Assembly (NCBI RefSeq): GCF_051628905.1
Contig: NZ_CP157575.1
Span: 1,178,001 to 1,242,000, forward strand
Origin: Asaia sp037151935
GTDB taxonomy: Bacteria; Pseudomonadota; Alphaproteobacteria; Acetobacterales; Acetobacteraceae
DNA: 64,000 bases
Direction: 5' to 3'
In this document: positions 27,671 to 37,164 of the stretch, one piece after another
How the letters are laid out: each line of letters begins with the position of its first letter
Position numbering within the stretch: position 1 is the first letter of the stretch
The notes under the pieces: model-generated
Told to the model about the DNA's origin: nothing
What the model saw: only the letters and a program-made list of their open reading frames with translations
The model's database searches: none
Position numbers and translations under genes: made by a program

Positions 27671-29512
27671 TCAGGCGTTGTGCTTGCGCGCCGGGGCCTC
27701 AAGTTCTTTCGCAATGGTCTGAAGGATGAGGCAGCAGGAGGTGGCACCGGCATCGAGCACGCCGCGTGACCGTTCACCCAGACGGCTGGCGCGGCCGATA
27801 CGGGCCACCAGATCAATGGTAGAGTCACGACCGCGCTCTGCCGCTACCGACATCGCAATCAGGGCCTGTTCGAACGACTTGCCGTCATCCAGAGCCTTGT
27901 GAAACGCTTCGACGGAGGGTTGCAGCGTATCGACAAGGGTCTTGTCACCCACGCGGGCATTACCGAGGCTATTGATACCCGCGAGCGCCCCGTCAAGCAT
28001 CTGGGCGAACAGCTTACCGTCAAGGAATTCGACATTGCGCAGCGGGATCGCCATGCCTTCGAAGAAGCGTCCGTAAAGCGGGCCCATCGAGCCGCCGATG
28101 CCGGCCATCAGGGAGTCGGACAGAGCATCGAGACCCTTTTCCATGACCGGCGGATTGGCGCCCAGAGCCTCGCCGCAGCGGGCAAAGCCTTTGGCCATGT
28201 TGATGCCGTGATCGCCATCGCCGATCTTGCCGTCGATCTCGCTCAGCCAGTCGCGCGCCTTGACGATGGCATCGACCAGAGCCGGAATGACCTTCGTGGT
28301 CTCGGAAACAGGCACGCCGCTCTTGGGTACGTATTTCTCACCCGTCTGCGTCTTGACCAGAGCCTCGACCGGATCGGCCTTGGCCGCAGGGGCCGCAGGG
28401 GCCTCGGCGGCTGGAGCGGCGGCAGCACCCGCGCCGACGCGCACCAGACCGATGGATTCAGCCGGCGCACCCATAAGGCGGTCCAGTTCCTCATCGGTCT
28501 TCATGACGGTCAGCGTGGCGCCCTTCATTTCGAGCGACGTAAAGAGATTGCCGACGAAGCGATGCGCCACTTCGATGCCCTTCTCCTTCAGGAGATCGGC
28601 CACATCGGCGTAAAGCACATAGAGTTCGATGATGGGGGTGGCGCCCAGACCCGAGAGCAGCACCGTCACGCGATCGCCCTTGGTGAAGGGCAGGTCCGGC
28701 AGGATGTGCTCGAGCATCAGCTTGGCGATGTCGCGCGAGCGGCCAAGCTCCTGAACCGACACGCCTGGCTCGCCATGATGCCCGATGCCGACTTCCATCG
28801 TGCCGAGTTCGATGGCGAAATTCGGATGACCGTTTGCGACGATGGTGCAGGGCGTGAGGCCGACACCGATAGACCGGGTATTGGCAATGGCCTTGCGAGC
28901 CGCGGCAATCACCTCATCCAGCGAGCCGCCCTCTTCGGCACGGGCACCGGCGGCTTTCCACATCAGGATTTCACCGGCAACGCCACGACGGCGCTCGGCT
29001 TCACTGGCCGGGGCAGACGCCACGTCATCGGTTGCGACAACCGTCTCGACCTTGATGCCGGCCTGCTGCGCATCGCGCGCTGCCATGCGAACATTCATCG
29101 TATCGCCAGCGTAGTTGCCGAAGAGGCAGGCAACGCCTGCACCCATATCGGCTTCCTTCATAGCGTCGAGGAAGCTCACCGCCGTAGGCGAGGAAAAGAT
29201 CTCGCCGATCGCGACTGAGTCGAGCAGGCCCGTGCCTACGTAACCCAGAAAGGCGGGCTCATGGCCTGAACCGCCACCCGTGATCACACCGACCTTGCGA
29301 CGGCCCGTGGTCTTGGCGCGCTTGACGACACGCGGATTGGCCGTCTCGACGATGATATCGGGATGGGCGAGAAGCGCGCCGCGCACGCCGTCTTCAACCA
29401 CGCCATCGGGGTCGTTGAAGATACGGTCCAGCTTAGGACGCGATGCGGGAGACTGGGACGAAGCGCCATCGCCATGACCGGTATGCGCTGCGTAAACGAG
29501 AGAACGATCCAT
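27671..29512 (-). CDS. Fused DhaK-DhaL dihydroxyacetone/erythrulose-type kinase
   Basis: About 613 residues. The DhaK half (about 20-345) has the ketose-binding GITGGGSGHEP-like loop (VITGGGSGHEPAFLGY), GNYAGDTMN, and GIGHHGEPG, holding the His that binds the ketose covalently. An Ala/Pro linker near 360-395 leads to the DhaL half with the Mg-ATP motif GDGDHG and GGSMGPLYG. This is the single-chain ATP-dependent form, not the PTS-dependent DhaKLM. It phosphorylates dihydroxyacetone or erythrulose; the neighbouring polyol dehydrogenase would supply the ketose. The start at MDRSLVY (29512) is preferred; ATGs at 29524 and 29557 are in frame and no ribosome-binding site decides clearly. Confidence 0.88.
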   Translation of the reverse strand: MDRSLVYAAHTGHGDGASSQSPASRPKLDRIFNDPDGVVEDGVRGALLAHPDIIVETANPRVVKRAKTTGRRKVGVITGGGSGHEPAFLGYVGTGLLDSVAIGEIFSSPTAVSFLDAMKEADMGAGVACLFGNYAGDTMNVRMAARDAQQAGIKVETVVATDDVASAPASEAERRRGVAGEILMWKAAGARAEEGGSLDEVIAAARKAIANTRSIGVGLTPCTIVANGHPNFAIELGTMEVGIGHHGEPGVSVQELGRSRDIAKLMLEHILPDLPFTKGDRVTVLLSGLGATPIIELYVLYADVADLLKEKGIEVAHRFVGNLFTSLEMKGATLTVMKTDEELDRLMGAPAESIGLVRVGAGAAAAPAAEAPAAPAAKADPVEALVKTQTGEKYVPKSGVPVSETTKVIPALVDAIVKARDWLSEIDGKIGDGDHGINMAKGFARCGEALGANPPVMEKGLDALSDSLMAGIGGSMGPLYGRFFEGMAIPLRNVEFLDGKLFAQMLDGALAGINSLGNARVGDKTLVDTLQPSVEAFHKALDDGKSFEQALIAMSVAAERGRDSTIDLVARIGRASRLGERSRGVLDAGATSCCLILQTIAKELEAPARKHNA

Positions 29513-30391
29513 AATGGGCCCCATACTGAATGCCGGGAAAACACCCTGTGTGCCCAATCGTCTTAACCGTAACAGCCATTCTGCGTAAAATCACACTAAC
29601 GAGAGTTATATTCGTGACTTAATATGTGGGGTTTTTATGGTTTGGTTTCTTCCACCCTGCCCAATCCCAGCCGTATTTCGCATATAAAATCGTTCTTAAC
29701 AGAGACTTACGATAATATCCCGTAGAGAGTCCGCATTTAAGAAGCGTGTAATCACTCTGTGCACGAACTGAACAAATGTTATATTTTATGTCACGCAGAT
29801 TTCGTCGTTACGGCAATTCGTGACAAGTCAGGCTTTTCGTGGACGGCCAGAAAAACTTCAAGAAAATATCTAATATCAATAAGAGATAACGATATATTTG
29901 TAATATAATATATGGCATCATAAAATATATATAATCTTGCCACTTCGCAATAGTATCGCAGTTATCCGAATTTGATATTTTATTTCTATTCTATATTATA
30001 TAATGACCTCAGAATCAGACCTTCCGAATCGGGCCCGGTCACAAGCGCAATTCTATGCAATCATCACACCGAAAGTCTCTCCATGAACTCTCTATCACTG
30101 CGACAAAACGATGCCTGGATGGGACATACGACTCTCATCAGAACCGAACTGCCTAGAGCCAGCGACGCGTGACTTGCGCAAGGCCGCCGGTTCGCCTGTC
30201 ATAGGGACGGCTGGCTGCTCTGTTTTCAAACAGAATCCTGATCCCTGCGTTTTTTGCCAGGCCTTACAGCCTTATGGGTTACGTTGCGCAGTGATATGCT
30301 TTGCCGCATCGGCCCGCTATCCGGCTCGATTCTGGCGGCGGCGATTCACCTTCCCCAGAGCGTCTCGGAGAGCGCCGGTTTCGACACGACC
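29513..30391. other. Long gene-free region, AT-rich in its middle
   Basis: About 880 bases between the kinase and the SSS permease, both on the minus strand. Bases about 29640-30070 are strongly AT-rich with several long A/T runs; this should hold the kinase promoter. Bases 30100-30391 return to high GC and carry short open frames with no recognisable domain, possibly decayed coding sequence. I saw no tRNA-like fold, tandem repeat or insertion-sequence end. Confidence 0.6.
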
Positions 30392-31819
30392 TCACTTCGT
30401 CCCCTCTCCAGGCACAGCCTCCCCCAGGGACACGCCTGGTCCTGAGCGAGCGTTACGCCCAGGCATTCCTCCCTGAAACAGAACAATGAGATTGATCGCG
30501 AGAGCCGGCAATGCGGGGCCGATACCGCCCGTATTCACCTGCCCGAAAAACAGCCCTGAACCCGCAATCAGGCCAGTGACGAGCCCGGTCAGCACGCGGA
30601 GGGGTGAAAGGCGACACCCTGACACACAAAGCAGAACAGCAGGCAGGAGCTGCACCAGCCCGACATAAAAAAGGCGGTTCATCGTCACGATCAGGGTCGT
30701 CTGTGTGGCGGCGCTCACCACCGAGAGGATGAGATAAGCCAGGATCACCGCAAGCCCAACGCGCTTTTGCGCAGCAGCCGGTACATTCGGAACGATCGAG
30801 CGGGTTACGATTGCAGCAAGACTCAGACAGACCGCCCCGAGCCAGACGAGCGCCGTGAGTGCCACAGCTCCGGCAACCAGACCGGCCGCCCAGGACGGAA
30901 GCAGGGAGAACGCTACGGAAAGAAACACCCTGTCGGGACGCGCCGAGGCTAAAGGATGAGTCAGCCCGTAAAATGCCACGACCGCGAGTAGCGGAAATAA
31001 CACCATGTAAAGCGGCATCCATATCTGGGCGCGCCGGATTGTTTCGGGATTACGCGCAGAGAAAACCGCAGCGGCGGTCTGCGGTGCGATACAGAAGCCG
31101 ATAGCCTGCGTCAGAATCGTGCTGATAATGAAGGTGCATGACGATACCGGGTGCGGCCCGGCCCCACCGAGCGCCACGGCAAGCGGCAGGGCCTCCCCCT
31201 GCCGCCAGTGCAAAAGAGCGATGATGGCGACGCTGAAGATCGCGATCAGGATCAACGTGTCTTTCAGCGCCGCAGTCCACGCCGCCCCACGCAGCCCCGC
31301 GCTCGCGACAAACAGAAATGCCAGTACCGCGGCGGACACAGACAGAACAAGCGGGGAGATTGGCAAAGCCAGAGCGGCAAAAACGGCATTGAGCCCGATA
31401 AACTGCATCGTGCCGAGCGGCAGCATCAGTATCACGAGCACGCAGCCAGTCACGCGGGCCAGGAGACGACTGTCGAAATATCCACCCAGAAGATCGGGCA
31501 GGGTAATGGCGCCATAATGCTGCCCGACCTGCCAAAGCCTGGGATAGAGGAGCATGCCCACAGGAAAAGCCAGCAGGATATAGCCCATGAACCATAGCGC
31601 GACCTCAACAGACGCGCTGGCAGCAATCCCCCCCGGAAAGCCGAGGACAGAACCGATCGAATAGGTCTCGCCTACCGAAAGCAGAAAGAACAACATGGCC
31701 CCGAACTGGCCGCGCGCCGCGAAAAAGGCTTTCGGATCTTTACCGGACGTCCCGCGTCCCGCGACAAGAGACAAACCGAAGGCAAGCGCCAGAACGACGA
31801 GAAAGGCCCCGACCCTCAT
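30392..31819 (-). CDS. Sodium:solute symporter family (SSS) permease
   Basis: A 475-residue polytopic inner-membrane protein with about 12-13 hydrophobic segments. SSS hallmarks are the early FFAARGQFGAMLFFLLSVGETYSIGS segment of helix 1-2, GAITLPDLLGGYFDSRLL, and the helix 5-6 region GLRGAAWTAALKDTLILIAIF. The substrate is probably a carboxylate or similar small metabolite but is not shown. It overlaps the DUF3311 gene by four bases (ATGA), a pairing common for this subgroup. The C-terminus ends in a Gly/Arg-rich tail. Confidence 0.88.
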   Translation of the reverse strand: MRVGAFLVVLALAFGLSLVAGRGTSGKDPKAFFAARGQFGAMLFFLLSVGETYSIGSVLGFPGGIAASASVEVALWFMGYILLAFPVGMLLYPRLWQVGQHYGAITLPDLLGGYFDSRLLARVTGCVLVILMLPLGTMQFIGLNAVFAALALPISPLVLSVSAAVLAFLFVASAGLRGAAWTAALKDTLILIAIFSVAIIALLHWRQGEALPLAVALGGAGPHPVSSCTFIISTILTQAIGFCIAPQTAAAVFSARNPETIRRAQIWMPLYMVLFPLLAVVAFYGLTHPLASARPDRVFLSVAFSLLPSWAAGLVAGAVALTALVWLGAVCLSLAAIVTRSIVPNVPAAAQKRVGLAVILAYLILSVVSAATQTTLIVTMNRLFYVGLVQLLPAVLLCVSGCRLSPLRVLTGLVTGLIAGSGLFFGQVNTGGIGPALPALAINLIVLFQGGMPGRNARSGPGVSLGEAVPGEGTK

Positions 31820-32028
31820 CGATCGGCATCAGCTGGGGCGCAGGACGCAGCCAAAGCGAGACACAGAGTCGTCAGAGGCAGGCAGGCAAAAAGCCAGAAC
31901 AGAGCTATCGGCACCCCCAGAATGCGAAACGGCGACACATAGAGGAACGGCATGGGCAAAAGCACCGCGCAAAACGGCAGGGCAACGAGGCCGTACCGCA
32001 GCCGGATGCCGGAGGAGCGAACAGACAT
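31816..32028 (-). CDS. DUF3311 small membrane protein, partner of the SSS permease
   Basis: A 70-residue protein with two transmembrane segments (VALPFCAVLLPMPFLYV and ALFWLFACLPLTTLCLALA), matching the size and layout of DUF3311 proteins that precede SSS permeases and probably act as small subunits. Its stop overlaps the permease start in ATGA, so translation is coupled. ATG 32028 is chosen; a GTG three codons earlier is in frame. Confidence 0.8.
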   Translation of the reverse strand: MSVRSSGIRLRYGLVALPFCAVLLPMPFLYVSPFRILGVPIALFWLFACLPLTTLCLALAASCAPADADR

Positions 32029-32117
32029 GGCAGGCACTTTGTGATCTAAAGGTCGGAGCTACGACATAAAGCCAAGCCCGTGCACCGTGCCAGCCTGGAA
32101 TGTGCGCCGGGGAGACG

Positions 32118-32801
32118 TCACAATTCGGCCCATTGGCGCAGAAGATTATGATAGGTCGAGGTTAGCCCCAGAACGCCGGGATGATCGTCAGGCAGGGTCT
32201 TGCGTGTTTCGATGATCGAGCGGTCGAAATCGTAAAGCAGCGCACGTTTCGTGTCGTCACGCACCATGGACTGGCTCCAGAAGAAAGAGGCCCAGCGGCT
32301 GCCCCGTGTCACTTCGCTCACACTGTGCAGGCTGGTCGAGGGATAGACAACCATATCGCCTGCGGGCAGTTTTACCCGTTGCTCACCGTAAGTATCCTGA
32401 ATGACCAGTTCGCCGCCGTCATATTCGTCGGGGCCGGTAATGAAGAGCGTCGAGGAGACATCGGTGCGAATGCGAAAACCGCTCTCGGGGATCGGGCGGA
32501 TCGCATTATCGACATGCGCCCCGAATTTCATACCGATATCATAACGATTGAAAAGCGGCGGAAAGACACGCAAGGGTAGCGCCGCACTGTTGAATGTCGG
32601 GTTGCGTCCGAGCGCGCGCAGAACGATCTCGCCCAGCTCACGAGATTCTGCCGAGTCCTGCGGCACCTGCAGATTGTTCTTCGCTTTGGCCGATTGCTGC
32701 CCTGCCGTCACCTTGCCGTCGAGCCAGGCCGCCTGCTCGAGCGTCTCGCGGCAATAGCGCAGTTCGTCTGCGGTCAGGACATTGGGAATATGAACCAGCA
32801 T
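32118..32801 (-). CDS. piuC: PKHD-type Fe(II)/2-oxoglutarate hydroxylase, PiuC/YbiX family
   Basis: A 227-residue cytoplasmic dioxygenase. The iron ligands are in GAHVDNA (HxD) and SLHSVSEV (distal His); the 2-oxoglutarate Arg is in RGSRWASFFW. Length and motifs fit the PiuC/YbiX family, which is commonly linked to iron-siderophore receptors. Its exact substrate is not known. The start has an AAGGAG ribosome-binding site 7 bases upstream. It is divergent from exbB with a Fur-like site in the 140 bases between them, fitting an iron-starvation role. Confidence 0.92.
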   Translation of the reverse strand: MLVHIPNVLTADELRYCRETLEQAAWLDGKVTAGQQSAKAKNNLQVPQDSAESRELGEIVLRALGRNPTFNSAALPLRVFPPLFNRYDIGMKFGAHVDNAIRPIPESGFRIRTDVSSTLFITGPDEYDGGELVIQDTYGEQRVKLPAGDMVVYPSTSLHSVSEVTRGSRWASFFWSQSMVRDDTKRALLYDFDRSIIETRKTLPDDHPGVLGLTSTYHNLLRQWAEL

Positions 32802-32836
32802 GGGTGCTCTCCTTACGAAATCGAGTTCTTGTAATT

Positions 32837-32855
32837 GAGAATGAATCTGATTAAC
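32837..32855. promoter_or_regulatory. Fur-box-like operator between piuC and exbB
   Basis: GAGAATGAATCTGATTAAC matches 13 of 19 positions of the classical Fur box. It is 36 bases upstream of piuC and 87 bases upstream of exbB, so one site could control both iron-uptake units. Confidence 0.5.
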
Positions 32856-32941
32856 ACATCAGGACCGCACGGTTACACCCCGTAACAAGAACAGGATGCG
32901 CCCGCTTTCGGGTTGCCGCACCAGAAAAACAGGAGAGCCCC

Positions 32942-33694
32942 ATGGCTACGCCCGTTGGCGATCTCGCCTCACTTCCCTTCACGCCGTGGGAAATGTTTCT
33001 CGGTGCCGGTCTTGTCGTGCGCTGCGTTATGATACTTCTGATCGTTGCCTGCGTGATCAGCTGGGCGGTTTTTGCGGCAAAAGTCGTCGAGATGATCCGC
33101 GTCAGGGCGGCGCTGGCAAGAACCGAAATCAGGGTAGAAGAAGCCGCCTCGCTCGAAGCCGCCCACGCTCTCTGCCCCGATATCGGCATCGTCAAGGCGC
33201 TGCTGAGTGCGGCCTCGAATGAGTGGACGCGCTCAGCCGATGTGCTCGAGGACCGCGAGGGACTGAAAGAGCGCATCATGCTGCATCTCGAACGTCTGGA
33301 ATCAGCCGAGGGCCGACGCCTGATGCGCGGCACGGGCATTCTGGCCACCATCGGGGCTACAGCGCCGTTCATCGGTCTGTTCGGCACGGTCTGGGGTATC
33401 ATGACCTCCTTTACCGGCATTGCGGCAACCAAGGCCACCAGCCTCGCCGTGGTGGCACCGGGCATCGCCGAAGCCCTTCTGGCGACAGCGCTCGGACTCG
33501 TCGCGGCCATTCCAGCCGTTGTCATCTATAACTATCTCTCCCGCCAGTGCCTCGGCTGCAAAGCTCAGGTGGGGGATCTGACGGCGCTCATTCTGCGCCT
33601 CGTGTCTCGCGATCTGAGCCGGCTCCATGTCCAGAGCCATGGGGCGCAGGTGCTGCGTTTTGCTACGCCGCGTGCCGAGCAGGCCGGACGCTAA
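32942..33694 (+). CDS. exbB: ExbB-type proton channel subunit of the TonB system
   Basis: A 250-residue inner-membrane protein of the MotA/TolQ/ExbB family. One TM segment lies near residues 25-45. A cytoplasmic loop follows (EDREGLKERIMLHLERLE). Two C-terminal TM segments carry GILATIGATAPFIGLFGTVWGIM and EALLATALGLVAAIPAVVIYN, with the conserved Thr and Pro/Gly pattern of ExbB. It uses the proton gradient with ExbD to energise TonB. The start has an AGGAG ribosome-binding site. It is the first gene of exbB-exbD-tonB; the next start is 2 bases after its stop. Confidence 0.93.
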   Translation: MATPVGDLASLPFTPWEMFLGAGLVVRCVMILLIVACVISWAVFAAKVVEMIRVRAALARTEIRVEEAASLEAAHALCPDIGIVKALLSAASNEWTRSADVLEDREGLKERIMLHLERLESAEGRRLMRGTGILATIGATAPFIGLFGTVWGIMTSFTGIAATKATSLAVVAPGIAEALLATALGLVAAIPAVVIYNYLSRQCLGCKAQVGDLTALILRLVSRDLSRLHVQSHGAQVLRFATPRAEQAGR

Positions 33695-33696
33695 CC

Positions 33697-34131
33697 ATGG
33701 CCCTGCGTATGCGCCATGCGGATGACACCGCGCTTGATGCCCATGAGCTGAACGTCACACCGTTGATCGACGTCATGCTTGTGCTGCTCGTCATTTTCAT
33801 GGTGACGGCACCGCTCAGCACCGTGAATGTGCCGGTCGATCTGCCTTCCTCGACACAGAAACCCGCCCCGCGCCCGGCCAACCCCATTTTCGTGACCGTC
33901 AAGGCCGATCACAGCCTCGCTCTGGGCGAGGACGATATCAGCAATGACGATTTACCCGCCAGACTTCTGGCCCTGACAAACGGCCACAAGGATGAGCGCA
34001 TTTTTCTGCGCGCCGACAAGACCGTCGATTACGAGACGCTCATGAAGGCCATGGACCTTTTGCGCAAATCCGGCTTCCTCAAGGTCGCCCTAGTCAATCT
34101 GCAAGGCCAGGAGGAGGGCGACGAACCGTGA
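33697..34131 (+). CDS. exbD: ExbD-type TonB-system subunit
   Basis: A 144-residue protein with a short cytoplasmic N-terminus, one TM segment preceded by NVTPLIDVMLVLLVIFMV (its Asp is the proton-carrying residue of the family), and a periplasmic domain. A longer open frame exists upstream but lies inside exbB; the ATG at 33697, just after the exbB stop, is the true start. Its stop overlaps the tonB GTG start (GTGA), so translation is coupled. Confidence 0.93.
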   Translation: MALRMRHADDTALDAHELNVTPLIDVMLVLLVIFMVTAPLSTVNVPVDLPSSTQKPAPRPANPIFVTVKADHSLALGEDDISNDDLPARLLALTNGHKDERIFLRADKTVDYETLMKAMDLLRKSGFLKVALVNLQGQEEGDEP

Positions 34132-35021
34132 CGGCTCGCGACCTGCGCCCCTCCCTGCCCGCAAGCCCCGTCTCACCTGCCCTTACGGCGACAGGTGAGA
34201 CGGGGATCATGCCATTCCGGCAGGCCTATCAGATGCATCTGCAACGCGAGGCCGCCCTTCGACGCCGTTGCGGAGGCTATTCGGCAGCATCCATCGCCTT
34301 GGTGGCTGGGCTTGCTCTCGGTCTGGTGGCCATGATTCCAGCCAGCTCCCCGCCGCCTTTCTCACCGCCACCAGCAGCTATTGCGATCGATCTCGCGCCA
34401 GAACCCGCCAGCGTGCCGGCGCCACCGCAACAACGCCCGCCTGGACCGCCACAGATCGCGACACCTGAGCCCCCGGCGCCGGAGAAGCCGCCTGAGGTGA
34501 TGGCACCCCCTTCCCCGGCGCCACTGCCGCCCGTGCCGGTCCCGCAGAAGATCAAGGTCGCGCCGCACCGCAAGGTCGCGCCCTCTCCGCCCGTGCCCAA
34601 GCATTTGCCGCCGCCAGTGCCGACGCAATCGGCCGCCGATACGGCACCTCCGCCTTCGGATTCGCCCCCCTCGACTGTATCGGCGACGAATGCCAAGGGG
34701 GCACCGTCCTCACGCGAGGCGTCTCAGGCTAAGGAAAGCTGGCAGGGCAAGCTTCTGGCCCGTCTGGAACGGTTCAAGCGCTATCCGGCTCAGGCTCAGG
34801 CAGAGCATCAGGAAGGCACACCGATGCTACGCTTTACCATGGATCGCAAAGGCCATGTCCTGGCCGCATCTCTTGTGCGCCCCACCGGTTATGCGCTTCT
34901 CGATGAGGAGACGCTCGCTCTGGTGCGTCGGGCCGAGCCCCTGCCTGAGCCACCCGAGACGATCGAGGGGGCAACGCTCACCCTGACAGTGCCGGTCGAG
35001 TTCTATCTGGAAGCGCATTGA
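34128..35021 (+). CDS. tonB: TonB energy-transducing protein
   Basis: A 297-residue protein, GTG start overlapping exbD. One TM anchor lies at about residues 50-70. A long Pro-rich periplasmic linker (PPAP/EPP repeats, about 80-190) follows, then a C-terminal TonB domain with RLERFKRYPAQAQAEHQ, the classical YP motif and the ...GTPMLRFTMDRKGHV strand. It carries energy from ExbBD to outer-membrane receptors such as those at 21.6 and 49.4 kb. The N-terminal cytoplasmic stretch of about 45 residues is longer than in E. coli TonB; an internal ATG at 34209 could be used instead. Confidence 0.92.
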   Translation: MTARDLRPSLPASPVSPALTATGETGIMPFRQAYQMHLQREAALRRRCGGYSAASIALVAGLALGLVAMIPASSPPPFSPPPAAIAIDLAPEPASVPAPPQQRPPGPPQIATPEPPAPEKPPEVMAPPSPAPLPPVPVPQKIKVAPHRKVAPSPPVPKHLPPPVPTQSAADTAPPPSDSPPSTVSATNAKGAPSSREASQAKESWQGKLLARLERFKRYPAQAQAEHQEGTPMLRFTMDRKGHVLAASLVRPTGYALLDEETLALVRRAEPLPEPPETIEGATLTLTVPVEFYLEAH

Positions 35022-35232
35022 GACCAGAGCAGAACTGACCGCTACCGCCCGAAAAACTCGACAATAAACGGGTGCAAAAGGCTTTTACCGGGCTCCATTC
35101 CGATCACATCTTGAGCACGAGCGATCAAAGCCTGACCTAATTGCGCCGGTTGCAGGGGCCTCTTCCTTGCCAGACCGGGCGCATGTGATCAGAATACAGC
35201 AGCATGACTGTAGCACTCGCAAAGACTTCATC

Positions 35233-36390
35233 ATGGCCCTGACAGAGACCTCAGCCCCCCATGGCGCCGTGGCCTCTGACACGCCGCCGAAATGGCGCGT
35301 GGAAGCGAGAGGAGGCGGGTCCTGCCTCGTTCTCTCCGGCGTCTGGCTGAGCCATGATGCCGCGCTTCCCGAGTTTTCGGGCGATGTCGCTGGCATCGGC
35401 ACGGTTCTGACCTGCGACACGCAGGATGTGTCCGGCTGGGATACCGGGCTTATCGCTTTTCTCTGGGATGTGCGGCGCAGCTGCGACAATGCTGGCAGGG
35501 TTTTCGATGTCGCCTCGCTGCCGCATCCCATGCAGCAATTACTCGATTTGCTGCCAGACAATGCGGCACCAGTTCTGCCCGCACGTGCCAAAAAACTCCC
35601 GTTTCTCGAATCCGTCGGCGTCAAATCCATTGCCATACTGGCGGAGATCGGCACTGTCTCCGGGCTCGCCGGACGTACGGCGCTTGCCGCCTATCGCTCG
35701 CTTTTCGGCAAGGCCGGTCTCCGACGCAGCGATCTGGTGAGCGATCTCTTTAATGCCGGGCCGTCCGCGCTCGTGATCGTCGGCGTTGTCAATTTTCTGG
35801 TCGGGGCCATTCTGGCCTTCGTCGGCGCCGTACAGTTGCAGAAATTCGCTGCGGGCATTTATGTGGCAAGCCTTGTCGGCATTGCGACCGTGCGTGAGAT
35901 GGCGGCAGTCATGACCGCCATCATCATGGCAGGCCGGACAGGTGGCGCCTATGCGGCGCGCATCTCGACCATGCAAGGCAATGAGGAAATCGACGCGCTG
36001 AAAGTATTCGGCATATCGGTCTCATCCTACCTCATTCTGCCAGCGGTTCTGTCGCTCGTGTTCACCATGCCCTTTCTTTATCTCTATGGGTGTCTGATCG
36101 GTATGCTCGGCGGCTATATCGTGGCCATTTCGATGCTGGACATCACGAGCCTCGGCTATTTCCATCAGACGATCATCGCCTTCGGTATCGGACAGTTTAT
36201 CTTCGGCTTTATCAAGAGCATTGTCTTCGGCGCCTTTATCGGGCTGACGAGCTGCCGTATCGGCCTCAAGGCCGGGCGCTCTGCCGCCGATGTCGGCATT
36301 GCGGCAACCCATGCCGTCGTGATCGGCATCGTGGGGGTGATCGCCCTCGATGCGGTTTTTGCCATCATTGCCAATAGCGTGGGGATCTGA
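35233..36390 (+). CDS. mlaE: MlaE-type lipid ABC transporter permease with N-terminal STAS domain
   Basis: A 385-residue protein. Residues about 15-115 form a STAS-like domain (TCDTQDVSGWDTGLIAFLWD), and the C-terminal 250 residues are the MlaE permease with LVGIATVREMAAVMTAIIMAGRTGGAYAA and EIDALKVFGIS. Fused STAS-MlaE proteins are common in Alphaproteobacteria, replacing a separate MlaB. It acts in the inner membrane in phospholipid or related lipid transport between membranes. ATG 35233 is chosen over an in-frame ATG at 35167. First gene of a four-gene operon with tight spacing. Confidence 0.9.
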   Translation: MALTETSAPHGAVASDTPPKWRVEARGGGSCLVLSGVWLSHDAALPEFSGDVAGIGTVLTCDTQDVSGWDTGLIAFLWDVRRSCDNAGRVFDVASLPHPMQQLLDLLPDNAAPVLPARAKKLPFLESVGVKSIAILAEIGTVSGLAGRTALAAYRSLFGKAGLRRSDLVSDLFNAGPSALVIVGVVNFLVGAILAFVGAVQLQKFAAGIYVASLVGIATVREMAAVMTAIIMAGRTGGAYAARISTMQGNEEIDALKVFGISVSSYLILPAVLSLVFTMPFLYLYGCLIGMLGGYIVAISMLDITSLGYFHQTIIAFGIGQFIFGFIKSIVFGAFIGLTSCRIGLKAGRSAADVGIAATHAVVIGIVGVIALDAVFAIIANSVGI

Positions 36391-36393
36391 GCC

Positions 36394-37164
36394 ATGGCGC
36401 AGGATTCCATCATGACCCTGCAGGATGTCACCCTGGCTTTCGGCCCGAAAGTGATCCAGTCCGACATCACCCTCTCGGTCAAACGTGGCAGTATCTTCGC
36501 CGTCATGGGCGGGTCGGGTTGCGGCAAGTCGACCCTTCTCAAGAGCATGATCGGCCTGCTGAGCCCCACGACAGGCCGTTTTCATGTCGGCTCGCAGGAT
36601 TACTGGGCGGGCAGCGATGCACAGCGTACCGAAATCAATCATCGCTTCGGCGTGCTGTTTCAGAGCGGTGCGCTATGGAGCTCGATGACCGTTGGCGAGA
36701 ATGTCGCCCTGCCTCTGCAAATGTTCACCGATCTCGGCCCACGCGCCATCAGGCGTCTGGTCGAGCTTAAACTGGCTCTGGTCGGACTGCTCGAAGCAAT
36801 CGACCTCACCCCGGCCGAGATCAGCGGTGGCATGCGCAAGCGGGCGGGGCTGGCCCGCGCGCTGGCGCTCGACCCTGACATATTGTTTTTCGACGAGCCT
36901 TCAGCGGGGCTCGACCCGATCACATCGGCCAGACTGGACGATCTGATCCTCAATCTGCGTGACGGGCTCGGCGCGACCATCGTAATCGTAAGCCATGAAC
37001 TGCCCAGCCTGTTCAGCATCGCCGATGACGGGATTTTTCTCGATGCCATCTCGAAGCGCCCCATCGCTTTCGGCTCGCCGCGCGACTTGCGCGACAACTG
37101 CACCGACCCTCAGGTTCATGCCTTCATGAACAGACAACGCAACGAAGAAGGAAACGCATCATGA
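36394..37164 (+). CDS. mlaF: MlaF-type ATP-binding protein
   Basis: A 256-residue ABC ATPase. Walker A GGSGCGKST, Q-loop VLFQSGALWSSMTV, signature ISGGMRKRAGLARAL, Walker B ILFFDEPSAGLD, and H-loop VSHEL are all present. It powers the MlaE permease. It starts 3 bases after mlaE and overlaps mlaD by four bases (ATGA). Confidence 0.93.
   Translation: MAQDSIMTLQDVTLAFGPKVIQSDITLSVKRGSIFAVMGGSGCGKSTLLKSMIGLLSPTTGRFHVGSQDYWAGSDAQRTEINHRFGVLFQSGALWSSMTVGENVALPLQMFTDLGPRAIRRLVELKLALVGLLEAIDLTPAEISGGMRKRAGLARALALDPDILFFDEPSAGLDPITSARLDDLILNLRDGLGATIVIVSHELPSLFSIADDGIFLDAISKRPIAFGSPRDLRDNCTDPQVHAFMNRQRNEEGNAS

Noticed and set aside
27899..29218. A 439-codon open frame antisense to the DhaK-DhaL kinase
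   Set aside because: The kinase carries all catalytic motifs; the antisense frame shows none.
30111..30476. Plus-strand open frame overlapping the SSS permease end
   Set aside because: No domain, poor start context, and overlap with the end of a clear permease.
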